In this document: piece by piece, positions 33,031-45,440 of the stretch
How positions within the stretch are numbered: position 1 is the stretch's first letter
Layout: each line of letters begins with the position of its first letter
Assembly: GCA_964023275.1 (NCBI GenBank)
Contig: OZ029914.1
Coordinates: 51,166,530 to 51,230,529, forward strand
Reading direction: 5' to 3'
Length of the DNA: 64,000 nucleotides
DNA from: Norana najaformis
Taxonomy: Eukaryota > Annelida > Clitellata > Crassiclitellata > Hormogastridae
Program-made: the position numbers and the translations under genes
The notes under the pieces: generated by a model
What the model saw: the letters and a program-made list of their open reading frames with translations, nothing else
The model's database searches: none
Told to the model about the DNA's origin: nothing

Positions 33031-34180
33031 ATGAATAGGCGAGGCTGTGTTAACCATCCAGACAATTTTTGCTATGTTTGTGGTAAATATACTCTTTGTG
33101 ACCAGCGCAATTAGTTAACTAAGCGAGTGATGATTGCTTACAAGTATTATTTTGGATGTCAAATCGGAGACCAGGATAAAAGTTGGGCACCTCATGTCTG
33201 CTGCACCGTGTGCTACTCTGGGCTTACACAGTGGCTGAATGGCAAAAGGAATTCAATGCCGTTTGCTGTGCTTATGGTGTGGCGCGAGCCAAGAAATCAT
33301 CATGCAGACTGTTATTTCTGCATTACTAAAGTTGCTGGATTTTCAAAGAAAAATAAGTCTAAAATCGTTTATCCTGATTGCGAGTCCGCTCTAAAGCCAG
33401 TGCCGCATGATGAAGAGAATCCAGTACCATTTCCGCCTGCTGCGGGTGCTGATGAAACGGACAGTTCTGATGGTAATACAGAAGATGACGTTACTGTTTA
33501 TGAATCCAGTGATCAAGATTTGGAAGAGGGTAGGCCGCATTTGATAAGGCAAGGTGAGTTAGATGATCTGGTGAGGGACCTATCTTTGTCAAAGGAGAAA
33601 TCTGAACTGTTGGCCTCCAGACTAGGGGAGTGGAACTTGCTTCAAAAAGGTACCACAACATCAGACTTCCGTTATCGTCACAAACAGTTAGCTACATATT
33701 ACAAACTGGAAAATGATATCTGTTTCTGTACTGACTTGAACTGTCGCATGCTGAATTTAGGTTGCGAATACGTTCCTGATCAGTGGAGACTGTTCATAGA
33801 TTCCAGCCAAGCGAGCTTGAAAGCTGTGTTGGTGCACAATGGTAACGAAAAGCCGTCTGTTCCTATAGCCCACGCTGTAGGCCTCAAAGAGACATATGAT
33901 TCAATGAAACTCATTTTGAAAGTGATCAACTACTCAGACCACAAATGGAACATCTGTGCGGACCTCAAAGTGGAAGCACTTATTCTAGGCCTACAGCTGG
34001 GGTACACAAAACATATGTGCTTTTTGTGCTTGTGGAACAGTCGTGATGACAGCAACCATTACAAAGTGAAACTGTGGCCTCCTAGAAACATTGGTTGATC
34101 CACCACTTCACATTAAACTGGGCCTCATGAGGAATTTCGTAGTGGCAATGGATCGTACTGGAAAAGGCTTCCAGTAAAAA
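33031..34180 (+). pseudogene. Broken copy of a dispersed zinc-motif gene family (transposon-associated)
   Basis: From ATG 33031 the frame reads FCYVCGKYTLCDQRN, meets TAG at 33112, and continues in the same frame as a 323-codon open stretch: DQDKSWAPHVCCTVCYSG, MPFAVLMVWREPRNHHADCY, QGELDDLVRDLSLSKEKSEL, EWNLLQKGTTTSDFR, WRLFIDSSQASLKAVLVHNG and CADLKVEALILGLQLGYTKH. I recognise this as an uncharacterised protein family found in many copies in invertebrate genomes, probably mobile-element derived. After 34090 a frameshift moves the continuation (DPPLHIKLGLMRNFVVAMDR) to another frame, then a stop; the usual C-terminal part is missing. Function unknown. Confidence 0.7.
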
Positions 34181-35319
34181 TTGATGTTTCAAGTTGTGGG
34201 CAAATCTTCTCAACATAATCTGCTTGTTAGCGAATAACACTTCGATGCAAAGATAAGTTATAACTTTCGTAACTTAGACTCTTAGACCTTCACCAGTCAC
34301 ATCCAACGGGTGTGTTCCTCCATGTCAGTGACATCATTTCGATCCAAAGCCGCAGCCACCTATTTAGAAACAAAGGAAGTATTGCTGGTTTCATTAGATG
34401 AATGTTGCTTTCTCATTCTTCATGATGCATTAGCATACTCAGAGTTACTGTCTTCACACGCCTTATCGGTGATATTACTGCTCCAATTCTATAGTAATAA
34501 ATAGGAAATTCATTTGCTTTTCATCTCTTATGGCGTGCTTCCTTCACTCTGTATTTATAGCTTTAAATTCCATTTTCCGTGTTATATTGATTAAAACGTT
34601 AACCAAGTATATTTAATTAAAATGAAATTCAGCATTTATTGGCATGGGATAGTTACCTACACTCAACTTTCCATTCACCACGTAATTGACCGAAAGAAAG
34701 TCAAAACGACATGCTGGGTAAAACTTCCAAGTGAATTTGCAACCTTTTGAAAAGTCTCCAAGTTAATAAAAATTTTTATCCGACTGTTATTTTACATAGT
34801 CGACTTACTTGTCACCTCCCAATTCAAAAACTGAAACGTTATTATTGACCAACTAAGCGTGCACCGCCCTAATATACAGACATACACACGTTTACAATAA
34901 ATACTTACGCTACATAGTGCATGCGGCACATACGTAATTCTCGCCTATGCGTACATATATGTACACTTAATTATTGTTCACCTTGTGATAGGTTTTTTGA
35001 ATTCATACATTCTGTTGCATGAAGCACAACATTTGGAAGTATTGACATTTTCGTGAACGAAGAATTGTGAGTCGCAACTCAGTTTAGGTCAATATTTATT
35101 ATGCAGTCATTAGGATTTGCCAAAACCTAAAGATCCGACGAGGCCGTATAGGAGATAAATAAAATAAAATTATTGAAAAGTAGAACACATGCAAACGATG
35201 TATTGTGTAATAAACTGAAGAAGAATATGAAATAGCATAATATAGGCTAAAGATATATGTTGTACAAACTTAAAAGTAGCCAAAAAATATTTAAAAAACA
35301 CACTGAGGACATAATGTAG
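34181..35319. other. AT-rich sequence before the array
   Basis: No exon, signal peptide or transposon protein recognised. This matters because the array would need a signal exon here if it were a separate gene. Confidence 0.55.
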
Positions 35320-35368
35320 AATAATCGACTGTGAATAACATTAACTAAACCAAAGTAATTGTTTTTAG

Positions 35369-35707
35369 GAAGCCAGTGTTCACAGAGTTTGCAGAATGTC
35401 AAGAACATAGCAGTTTACGAGGGACAGCTGAATACAATAATGAATCTATCAGCTAACCCACAAGACACAATGTGGACAATTAAACCAACGAATGACGAAT
35501 TTGAAACTTACACTATAACCAATTATGACGGCACTATAGATCCCTCGTTGACTGGGCTCTTTGCCATAAACGAGACCGGTCTAATGGTAAAGAATGCGAC
35601 AACGACTGAAAATAACGATAAAGGTGATCCGATATCAACGGCCGGGTTGTACATCGGACAATGTGCTAACAATCCGAACAAGACCGGCGCCAAGTTACTC
35701 GTCGTTC
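35369..35707 (+). CDS. Array copy 1: Ig-like domain D1
   Basis: A 339-nt phase 1-1 exon (acceptor gtttttag, donor gtaagt), 113 residues. Begins SQCSQSLQNVKNIAVYEG; this copy has Ser where all others have Asn. C-strand Trp lies in TMWTIKPTNDE, and the signature is PISTAGLYIGQCAN. The only cysteines are the N-terminal one and that of GQC; the B-strand position (NTIMNLSAN) has none. Sequons NLS, NET and NAT suggest glycosylation. Frame and motifs are intact. Confidence 0.88.
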
Positions 35708-35805
35708 GTAAGTTTTTTGACTATTTTTTCTGCCTTTCTCTCTTTTTATCATGTGTCTGAAATTGTATTGGAAAAATAATGATAGGTAAGCTTTCGGGGA
35801 AACTT

Positions 35806-35874
35806 ATTTGACATCGACGGCTGGGTTATTCATCGCAAAATGTGCCAAAAACACGAAGAAGACTGGCGCGAGTC
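35806..35874 (+). pseudogene. Truncated D1 relic inside every unit
   Basis: About 100 bases after D1, the sequence acatcgacggctgggttatt and onward repeats the 3' end of D1 (STAGLFIAKCAKN-like) and ends in its own cgtaagt donor, but the 5' two-thirds are gone and a deletion precedes the donor. It recurs at +2239 intervals in all ten units. A longer half-D1 sits at the same place at 58772. Confidence 0.7.
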
Positions 35875-36159
35875 GTAAGTAAATTTAATCGGATCTGGTG
35901 TGCAAACTATAACTGAAATAATATTGGAAGTATGAAAACAAGCGACTCTGTTTGAACTAAATTTACCTGTAAAGCTGCTTATCTTTGTCTAATACCAAAT
36001 TTACCGAATACTGTGCATGGATGGTAACAGGTGACAACAAACTTTGTTTAAATTGCAAATTGACCTTTGGCTTTGACACAGAAGACTTAACAAATATTTT
36101 TTCACTGAACTCGTTCCGTAATTCATTGCATATTTGTGTTACATAATCTTATCTTACAG

Positions 36160-36483
36160 GCAGTGGTCCACAATGTTCATGCAATCCCATCAATTCGAAC
36201 ACCAGCGTCAACCTGTCATGCAGTGTCTCTTATGCCGATGGCACCATCCACCCTATCGATGCTGTTATGACCTGGATAGTCAACGGAGCATATCATTCAA
36301 CGGAGACACCTATTCGGAATAAGACGGACGGATATGTCTTCGTGGCAACGTCAACCATTACAGTTGATAGTAGCGTTGTCAGTAATTATCAATGTCTACT
36401 GACATTTGATGCACCAACGGGTATTCGATATAATTATATCGCGGTGAACGCACCGAAGTTCAACGAATCTTGCTCAACGCCTG
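36160..36483 (+). CDS. Array copy 1: Ig domain D2
   Basis: A 324-nt phase 1-1 exon, 108 residues: PQCSCNPIN, B-strand VNLSCSVSYADG, C-strand AVMTWIVNG, E-strand STITVDSS, F-strand SNYQCLLTF, C-terminal NESCSTP. Canonical Ig cysteines and Trp present plus three extra Cys. Sequons NTS, NKT, NES. Confidence 0.9.
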
Positions 36484-36709
36484 GTGAGTTTGCAGTAGGA
36501 AATTAAAAAAAAAACAGGAAAATATGATAAAATGCATTAATTAACATGTAAACATTAGCCCAATAGTTTTCTATGAAATTCCAGTGTACAATTCTGCAGT
36601 ACTGTTAAGGATAATCATGTGTTTTATTCGCTCGTTTGATGAGAACTTAAAGCAATACTTTTTTCCAGAATATTGATCACTTACAAAATTTTCTGCATAT
36701 TGCTTTCAG

Positions 36710-36763
36710 TGTGCGGCAGTCAGTCAACGACAACAGCCGTTTCAACTGCTGCAGTGACAACAA
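36710..36763 (+). CDS. Array copy 1: short Cys-Thr stalk exon
   Basis: A 54-nt phase 1-1 exon after acceptor gctttcag, reading VCGSQSTTTAVSTAAVTT. The Cys is the partner-less sixth Cys of the D2-stalk pair. The A left at the donor plus GA of the next unit's D1 makes AGA, so units splice in frame. Copies 2-10 have the same exon at 38949, 41188, 43427, 45668, 47908, 50156, 52404, 54645 and 56884. Confidence 0.75.
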
Positions 36764-36837
36764 GTAAGAAGACTTAACATTAAAAAGTGATTATATGGCG
36801 TTTTATTACAGTTTAGGCTATTCGGTGGAAGTGTGAA

Positions 36838-36918
36838 TGTCATTTTATTAAAACATTGTGCATAATCGTGAATGTCATTTTATTAAAACATTGTGCATAA
36901 TCGTAATCGTAATCGTTA
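36838..36918 (+). repeat. Short direct repeat in the unit spacer
   Basis: A 35-base segment beginning tgaatgtcattttattaaaa occurs twice in a row, followed by three taatcg hexamers. Present in all ten units. Confidence 0.85.
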
Positions 36919-37607
36919 AATCGACAATTTTAAGCGTTACTTAAAGGTTAGGCGCAGTGCACAGGCTTAATCATGAGCGCTGCGTCAAGTCAAAGGGGGT
37001 TATTTAAATCCAGAGATTCCATGTGAAGAACAATATCCGGTTACGACGGAAGTGAAAGGGGAATTTGCGGAATTCAGGAGGGAGATCGTTCCAGGGTCGA
37101 CATGCATTGTAGTATATAGATCGGTTAGAGACTTTAAGATCATTGGAGGCGGGAAGGAGTGAGGTAAGAGGATGATCGGGTATAGCGGGGAGACTGGATG
37201 ATGAGTTTGGCTTATAGGTTAGCGAAAAAACTTGAAAATAAATGCGTTCTGGGATTTAAGAATAGCAGTGATATGGTGCAGAGATGCCATATCTTCTTCG
37301 CATGACAGCCCTCCGATAAAAGTTAAATGACGTCAAATGTTTCATTTGATTTCTTCGAATAATTCATAATACAGTAGCGCAAAACTAGCCGTTACTGTTG
37401 CAAAACTAACCGCATATACAACTAGTATATTCCTAAAGTTGTGAAGAATGAACATTGACCTACGCCTTGAAAACTGCTAAGTGAAGATGCTAACAGTGAA
37501 AGTGGTAAAGACAACTAAAATACTAAACCAGTGAAAACGATTAAACTAAACCAGTGAAAATAATCGACTGTGAATAACATTAACTAAACCAAAGTAATTG
37601 TTTTTAG

Positions 37608-37946
37608 GAAGCCAGTGTTCACAGAATTTGCAGAATGTCAAGAACATAGCAGTTTACGAGGGACAGCTGAATACAATAATGAATCTATCAGCTAACCCAC
37701 AAGACACAATGTGGACAATTAAACCAACGAATGACGAATTTGAAACTTACACTATAACCAATTATGACGGCACTATAGATCCCTCGTTGACTGGGCTCTT
37801 TGCCATAAACGAGACCGGTCTAATGGTAAAGAATGCGACAACGACTGAAAATAACGATAAAGGTGATCCGATATCAACGGCCGGGTTGTACATCGGACAA
37901 TGTGCTAACAATCCGAACAAGACCGGCGCCAAGTTACTCGTCGTTC
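37608..37946 (+). CDS. Array copy 2: D1
   Basis: Consensus D1 (CSQNLQN); frame intact. Confidence 0.88.
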
Positions 37947-38398
37947 GTAAGTTTTTTGACTATTTTTTCTGCCTTTCTCTCTTTTTATCATGTGTCTGAA
38001 ATTGTATTGGAAAAATAATGATAGGTAAGCTTTCGGGGAAACTTATTTGACATCGACGGCTGGGTTATTCATCGCAAAATGTGCCAAAAACACGAAGAAG
38101 ACTGGCGCGAGTCGTAAGTAAATTTAATCGGATCTGGTGTGCAAACTATAACTGAAATAATATTGGAAGTATGAAAACAAGCGACTCTGTTTGAACTAAA
38201 TTTACCTGTAAAGCTGCTTATCTTTGTCTAATACCAAATTTACCGAATACTGTGCATGGATGGTAACAGGTGACAACAAACTTTGTTTAAATTGCAAATT
38301 GACCTTTGGCTTTGACACAGAAGACTTAACAAATATTTTTTCACTGAACTCGTTCCGTAATTCATTGCATATTTGTGTTACATAATCTTATCTTACAG

Positions 38399-38722
38399 GC
38401 AGTGGTCCACAATGTTCATGCAATCCCATCAATTCGAACACCAGCGTCAACCTGTCATGCAGTGTCTCTTATGCCGATGGCACCATCCACCCTATCGATG
38501 CTGTTATGACCTGGATAGTCAACGGAGCATATCATTCAACGGAGACACCTATTCGGAATAAGACGGACGGATATGTCTTCGTGGCAACGTCAACCATTAC
38601 AGTTGATAGTAGCGTTGTCAGTAATTATCAATGTCTACTGACATTTGATGCACCAACGGGTATTCGATATAATTATATCGCGGTGAACGCACCGAAGTTC
38701 AACGAATCTTGCTCAACGCCTG
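38399..38722 (+). CDS. Array copy 2: D2
   Basis: Consensus D2; frame intact. Confidence 0.9.
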
Positions 38723-39846
38723 GTGAGTTTGCAGTAGGAAATTAAAAAAAAAACAGGAAAATATGATAAAATGCATTAATTAACATGTAAACATTAGCCC
38801 AATAGTTTTCTATGAAATTCCAGTGTACAATTCTGCAGTACTGTTAAGGATAATCATGTGTTTTATTCGCTCGTTTGATGAGAACTTAAAGCAATACTTT
38901 TTTCCAGAATATTGATCACTTACAAAATTTTCTGCATATTGCTTTCAGTGTGCGGCAGTCAGTCAACGACAACAGCCGTTTCAACTGCTGCAGTGACAAC
39001 AAGTAAGAAGACTTAACATTAAAAAGTGATTATATGGCGTTTTATTACAGTTTAGGCTATTCGGTGGAAGTGTGAATGTCATTTTATTAAAACATTGTGC
39101 ATAATCGTGAATGTCATTTTATTAAAACATTGTGCATAATCGTAATCGTAATCGTTAAATCGACAATTTTAAGCGTTACTTAAAGGTTAGGCGCAGTGCA
39201 CAGGCTTAATCATGAGCGCTGCGTCAAGTCAAAGGGGGTTATTTAAATCCAGAGATTCCATGTGAAGAACAATATCCGGTTACGACGGAAGTGAAAGGGG
39301 AATTTGCGGAATTCAGGAGGGAGATCGTTCCAGGGTCGACATGCATTGTAGTATATAGATCGGTTAGAGACTTTAAGATCATTGGAGGCGGGAAGGAGTG
39401 AGGTAAGAGGATGATCGGGTATAGCGGGGAGACTGGATGATGAGTTTGGCTTATAGGTTAGCGAAAAAACTTGAAAATAAATGCGTTCTGGGATTTAAGA
39501 ATAGCAGTGATATGGTGCAGAGATGCCATATCTTCTTCGCATGACAGCCCTCCGATAAAAGTTAAATGACGTCAAATGTTTCATTTGATTTCTTCGAATA
39601 ATTCATAATACAGTAGCGCAAAACTAGCCGTTACTGTTGCAAAACTAACCGCATATACAACTAGTATATTCCTAAAGTTGTGAAGAATGAACATTGACCT
39701 ACGCCTTGAAAACTGCTAAGTGAAGATGCTAACAGTGAAAGTGGTAAAGACAACTAAAATACTAAACCAGTGAAAACGATTAAACTAAACCAGTGAAAAT
39801 AATCGACTGTGAATAACATTAACTAAACCAAAGTAATTGTTTTTAG

Positions 39847-40185
39847 GAAGCCAGTGTTCACAGAATTTGCAGAATGTCAAGAACATAGCAGTTTACGAGG
39901 GACAGCTGAATACAATAATGAATCTATCAGCTAACCCACAAGACACAATGTGGACAATTAAACCAACGAATGACGAATTTGAAACTTACACTATAACCAA
40001 TTATGACGGCACTATAGATCCCTCGTTGACTGGGCTCTTTGCCATAAACGAGACCGGTCTAATGGTAAAGAATGCGACAACGACTGAAAATAACGATAAA
40101 GGTGATCCGATATCAACGGCCGGGTTGTACATCGGACAATGTGCTAACAATCCGAACAAGACCGGCGCCAAGTTACTCGTCGTTC
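39847..40185 (+). CDS. Array copy 3: D1
   Basis: Frame intact, identical to copy 2 by eye. Confidence 0.88.
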
Positions 40186-40637
40186 GTAAGTTTTTTGACT
40201 ATTTTTTCTGCCTTTCTCTCTTTTTATCATGTGTCTGAAATTGTATTGGAAAAATAATGATAGGTAAGCTTTCGGGGAAACTTATTTGACATCGACGGCT
40301 GGGTTATTCATCGCAAAATGTGCCAAAAACACGAAGAAGACTGGCGCGAGTCGTAAGTAAATTTAATCGGATCTGGTGTGCAAACTATAACTGAAATAAT
40401 ATTGGAAGTATGAAAACAAGCGACTCTGTTTGAACTAAATTTACCTGTAAAGCTGCTTATCTTTGTCTAATACCAAATTTACCGAATACTGTGCATGGAT
40501 GGTAACAGGTGACAACAAACTTTGTTTAAATTGCAAATTGACCTTTGGCTTTGACACAGAAGACTTAACAAATATTTTTTCACTGAACTCGTTCCGTAAT
40601 TCATTGCATATTTGTGTTACATAATCTTATCTTACAG

Positions 40638-40961
40638 GCAGTGGTCCACAATGTTCATGCAATCCCATCAATTCGAACACCAGCGTCAACCTGTCATGCA
40701 GTGTCTCTTATGCCGATGGCACCATCCACCCTATCGATGCTGTTATGACCTGGATAGTCAACGGAGCATATCATTCAACGGAGACACCTATTCGGAATAA
40801 GACGGACGGATATGTCTTCGTGGCAACGTCAACCATTACAGTTGATAGTAGCGTTGTCAGTAATTATCAATGTCTACTGACATTTGATGCACCAACGGGT
40901 ATTCGATATAATTATATCGCGGTGAACGCACCGAAGTTCAACGAATCTTGCTCAACGCCTG
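40638..40961 (+). CDS. Array copy 3: D2
   Basis: Frame intact, identical to copy 2 by eye. Confidence 0.9.
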
Positions 40962-42085
40962 GTGAGTTTGCAGTAGGAAATTAAAAAAAAAACAGGAAAA
41001 TATGATAAAATGCATTAATTAACATGTAAACATTAGCCCAATAGTTTTCTATGAAATTCCAGTGTACAATTCTGCAGTACTGTTAAGGATAATCATGTGT
41101 TTTATTCGCTCGTTTGATGAGAACTTAAAGCAATACTTTTTTCCAGAATATTGATCACTTACAAAATTTTCTGCATATTGCTTTCAGTGTGCGGCAGTCA
41201 GTCAACGACAACAGCCGTTTCAACTGCTGCAGTGACAACAAGTAAGAAGACTTAACATTAAAAAGTGATTATATGGCGTTTTATTACAGTTTAGGCTATT
41301 CGGTGGAAGTGTGAATGTCATTTTATTAAAACATTGTGCATAATCGTGAATGTCATTTTATTAAAACATTGTGCATAATCGTAATCGTAATCGTTAAATC
41401 GACAATTTTAAGCGTTACTTAAAGGTTAGGCGCAGTGCACAGGCTTAATCATGAGCGCTGCGTCAAGTCAAAGGGGGTTATTTAAATCCAGAGATTCCAT
41501 GTGAAGAACAATATCCGGTTACGACGGAAGTGAAAGGGGAATTTGCGGAATTCAGGAGGGAGATCGTTCCAGGGTCGACATGCATTGTAGTATATAGATC
41601 GGTTAGAGACTTTAAGATCATTGGAGGCGGGAAGGAGTGAGGTAAGAGGATGATCGGGTATAGCGGGGAGACTGGATGATGAGTTTGGCTTATAGGTTAG
41701 CGAAAAAACTTGAAAATAAATGCGTTCTGGGATTTAAGAATAGCAGTGATATGGTGCAGAGATGCCATATCTTCTTCGCATGACAGCCCTCCGATAAAAG
41801 TTAAATGACGTCAAATGTTTCATTTGATTTCTTCGAATAATTCATAATACAGTAGCGCAAAACTAGCCGTTACTGTTGCAAAACTAACCGCATATACAAC
41901 TAGTATATTCCTAAAGTTGTGAAGAATGAACATTGACCTACGCCTTGAAAACTGCTAAGTGAAGATGCTAACAGTGAAAGTGGTAAAGACAACTAAAATA
42001 CTAAACCAGTGAAAACGATTAAACTAAACCAGTGAAAATAATCGACTGTGAATAACATTAACTAAACCAAAGTAATTGTTTTTAG

Positions 42086-42424
42086 GAAGCCAGTGTTCAC
42101 AGAATTTGCAGAATGTCAAGAACATAGCAGTTTACGAGGGACAGCTGAATACAATAATGAATCTATCAGCTAACCCACAAGACACAATGTGGACAATTAA
42201 ACCAACGAATGACGAATTTGAAACTTACACTATAACCAATTATGACGGCACTATAGATCCCTCGTTGACTGGGCTCTTTGCCATAAACGAGACCGGTCTA
42301 ATGGTAAAGAATGCGACAACGACTGAAAATAACGATAAAGGTGATCCGATATCAACGGCCGGGTTGTACATCGGACAATGTGCTAACAATCCGAACAAGA
42401 CCGGCGCCAAGTTACTCGTCGTTC
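42086..42424 (+). CDS. Array copy 4: D1
   Basis: Frame intact. Confidence 0.88.
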
Positions 42425-42876
42425 GTAAGTTTTTTGACTATTTTTTCTGCCTTTCTCTCTTTTTATCATGTGTCTGAAATTGTATTGGAAAAATAATGAT
42501 AGGTAAGCTTTCGGGGAAACTTATTTGACATCGACGGCTGGGTTATTCATCGCAAAATGTGCCAAAAACACGAAGAAGACTGGCGCGAGTCGTAAGTAAA
42601 TTTAATCGGATCTGGTGTGCAAACTATAACTGAAATAATATTGGAAGTATGAAAACAAGCGACTCTGTTTGAACTAAATTTACCTGTAAAGCTGCTTATC
42701 TTTGTCTAATACCAAATTTACCGAATACTGTGCATGGATGGTAACAGGTGACAACAAACTTTGTTTAAATTGCAAATTGACCTTTGGCTTTGACACAGAA
42801 GACTTAACAAATATTTTTTCACTGAACTCGTTCCGTAATTCATTGCATATTTGTGTTACATAATCTTATCTTACAG

Positions 42877-43200
42877 GCAGTGGTCCACAATGTTCATGCA
42901 ATCCCATCAATTCGAACACCAGCGTCAACCTGTCATGCAGTGTCTCTTATGCCGATGGCACCATCCACCCTATCGATGCTGTTATGACCTGGATAGTCAA
43001 CGGAGCATATCATTCAACGGAGACACCTATTCGGAATAAGACGGACGGATATGTCTTCGTGGCAACGTCAACCATTACAGTTGATAGTAGCGTTGTCAGT
43101 AATTATCAATGTCTACTGACATTTGATGCACCAACGGGTATTCGATATAATTATATCGCGGTGAACGCACCGAAGTTCAACGAATCTTGCTCAACGCCTG
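42877..43200 (+). CDS. Array copy 4: D2
   Basis: Frame intact. Confidence 0.9.
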
Positions 43201-44324
43201 GTGAGTTTGCAGTAGGAAATTAAAAAAAAAACAGGAAAATATGATAAAATGCATTAATTAACATGTAAACATTAGCCCAATAGTTTTCTATGAAATTCCA
43301 GTGTACAATTCTGCAGTACTGTTAAGGATAATCATGTGTTTTATTCGCTCGTTTGATGAGAACTTAAAGCAATACTTTTTTCCAGAATATTGATCACTTA
43401 CAAAATTTTCTGCATATTGCTTTCAGTGTGCGGCAGTCAGTCAACGACAACAGCCGTTTCAACTGCTGCAGTGACAACAAGTAAGAAGACTTAACATTAA
43501 AAAGTGATTATATGGCGTTTTATTACAGTTTAGGCTATTCGGTGGAAGTGTGAATGTCATTTTATTAAAACATTGTGCATAATCGTGAATGTCATTTTAT
43601 TAAAACATTGTGCATAATCGTAATCGTAATCGTTAAATCGACAATTTTAAGCGTTACTTAAAGGTTAGGCGCAGTGCACAGGCTTAATCATGAGCGCTGC
43701 GTCAAGTCAAAGGGGGTTATTTAAATCCAGAGATTCCATGTGAAGAACAATATCCGGTTACGACGGAAGTGAAAGGGGAATTTGCGGAATTCAGGAGGGA
43801 GATCGTTCCAGGGTCGACATGCATTGTAGTATATAGATCGGTTAGAGACTTTAAGATCATTGGAGGCGGGAAGGAGTGAGGTAAGAGGATGATCGGGTAT
43901 AGCGGGGAGACTGGATGATGAGTTTGGCTTATAGGTTAGCGAAAAAACTTGAAAATAAATGCGTTCTGGGATTTAAGAATAGCAGTGATATGGTGCAGAG
44001 ATGCCATATCTTCTTCGCATGACAGCCCTCCGATAAAAGTTAAATGACGTCAAATGTTTCATTTGATTTCTTCGAATAATTCATAATACAGTAGCGCAAA
44101 ACTAGCCGTTACTGTTGCAAAACTAACCGCATATACAACTAGTATATTCCTAAAGTTGTGAAGAATGAACATTGACCTACGCCTTGAAAACTGCTAAGTG
44201 AAGATGCTAACAGTGAAAGTGGTAAAGACAACTAAAATACTAAACCAGTGAAAACGATTAAACTAAACCAGTGAAAATAATCGACTGTGAATAACATTAA
44301 CTAAACCAAAGTAATTGTTTTTAG

Positions 44325-44663
44325 GAAGCCAGTGTTCACAGAATTTGCAGAATGTCAAGAACATAGCAGTTTACGAGGGACAGCTGAATACAATAATGAA
44401 TCTATCAGCTAACCCACAAGACACAATGTGGACAATTAAACCAACGAATGACGAATTTGAAACTTACACTATAACCAATTATGACGGCACTATAGATCCC
44501 TCGTTGACTGGGCTCTTTGCCATAAACGAGACCGGTCTAATGGTAAAGAATGCGACAACGACTGAAAATAACGATAAAGGTGATCCGATATCAACGGCCG
44601 GGTTGTACATCGGACAATGTGCTAACAATCCGAACAAGACCGGCGCCAAGTTACTCGTCGTTC
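44325..44663 (+). CDS. Array copy 5: D1
   Basis: Frame intact. Confidence 0.88.
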
Positions 44664-45115
44664 GTAAGTTTTTTGACTATTTTTTCTGCCTTTCTCTCTT
44701 TTTATCATGTGTCTGAAATTGTATTGGAAAAATAATGATAGGTAAGCTTTCGGGGAAACTTATTTGACATCGACGGCTGGGTTATTCATCGCAAAATGTG
44801 CCAAAAACACGAAGAAGACTGGCGCGAGTCGTAAGTAAATTTAATCGGATCTGGTGTGCAAACTATAACTGAAATAATATTGGAAGTATGAAAACAAGCG
44901 ACTCTGTTTGAACTAAATTTACCTGTAAAGCTGCTTATCTTTGTCTAATACCAAATTTACCGAATACTGTGCATGGATGGTAACAGGTGACAACAAACTT
45001 TGTTTAAATTGCAAATTGACCTTTGGCTTTGACACAGAAGACTTAACAAATATTTTTTCACTGAACTCGTTCCGTAATTCATTGCATATTTGTGTTACAT
45101 AATCTTATCTTACAG

Positions 45116-45440
45116 GCAGTGGTCCACAATGTTCATGCAATCCCATCAATTCGAACACCAGCGTCAACCTGTCATGCAGTGTCTCTTATGCCGATGGCAC
45201 CATCCACCCTATCGATGCTGTTATGACCTGGATAGTCAACGGAGCATATCATTCAACGGAGACACCTATTCGGAATAAGACGGACGGATATGTCTTCGTG
45301 GCAACGTCAACCATTACAGTTGATAGTAGCGTTTGTCAGTAATTATCAATGTCTACTGACATTTGATGCACCAACGGGTATTCGATATAATTATATCGCG
45401 GTGAACGCACCGAAGTTCAACGAATCTTGCTCAACGCCTG
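45116..45440 (+). CDS. Array copy 5: D2, one-base frameshift
   Basis: One extra T (gcgtttgtcag for gcgttgtcag near 45332) breaks the frame just before the F strand. Probably a sequence error, since it opens the noisy patch. Confidence 0.65.

Larger units (their letters stand above)
35320..37558 (+). repeat. Array unit 1
   Basis: Exons 35369-35707 (D1), 36160-36483 (D2), 36710-36763 (stalk). Left-edge unit; upstream sequence is unrelated to the unit's spacer. Confidence 0.93.
37559..39797 (+). repeat. Array unit 2
   Basis: First full consensus unit; stalk exon 38949-39002. The spacer part at about 39290-39530 is homologous to the intron after the signal exons (6000-6150 and 23900-24160). Confidence 0.93.
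39798..42036 (+). repeat. Array unit 3
   Basis: No difference from unit 2 noticed; stalk exon 41188-41241. Confidence 0.93.
42037..44275 (+). repeat. Array unit 4
   Basis: No difference from unit 2 noticed; stalk exon 43427-43480. Confidence 0.93.
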
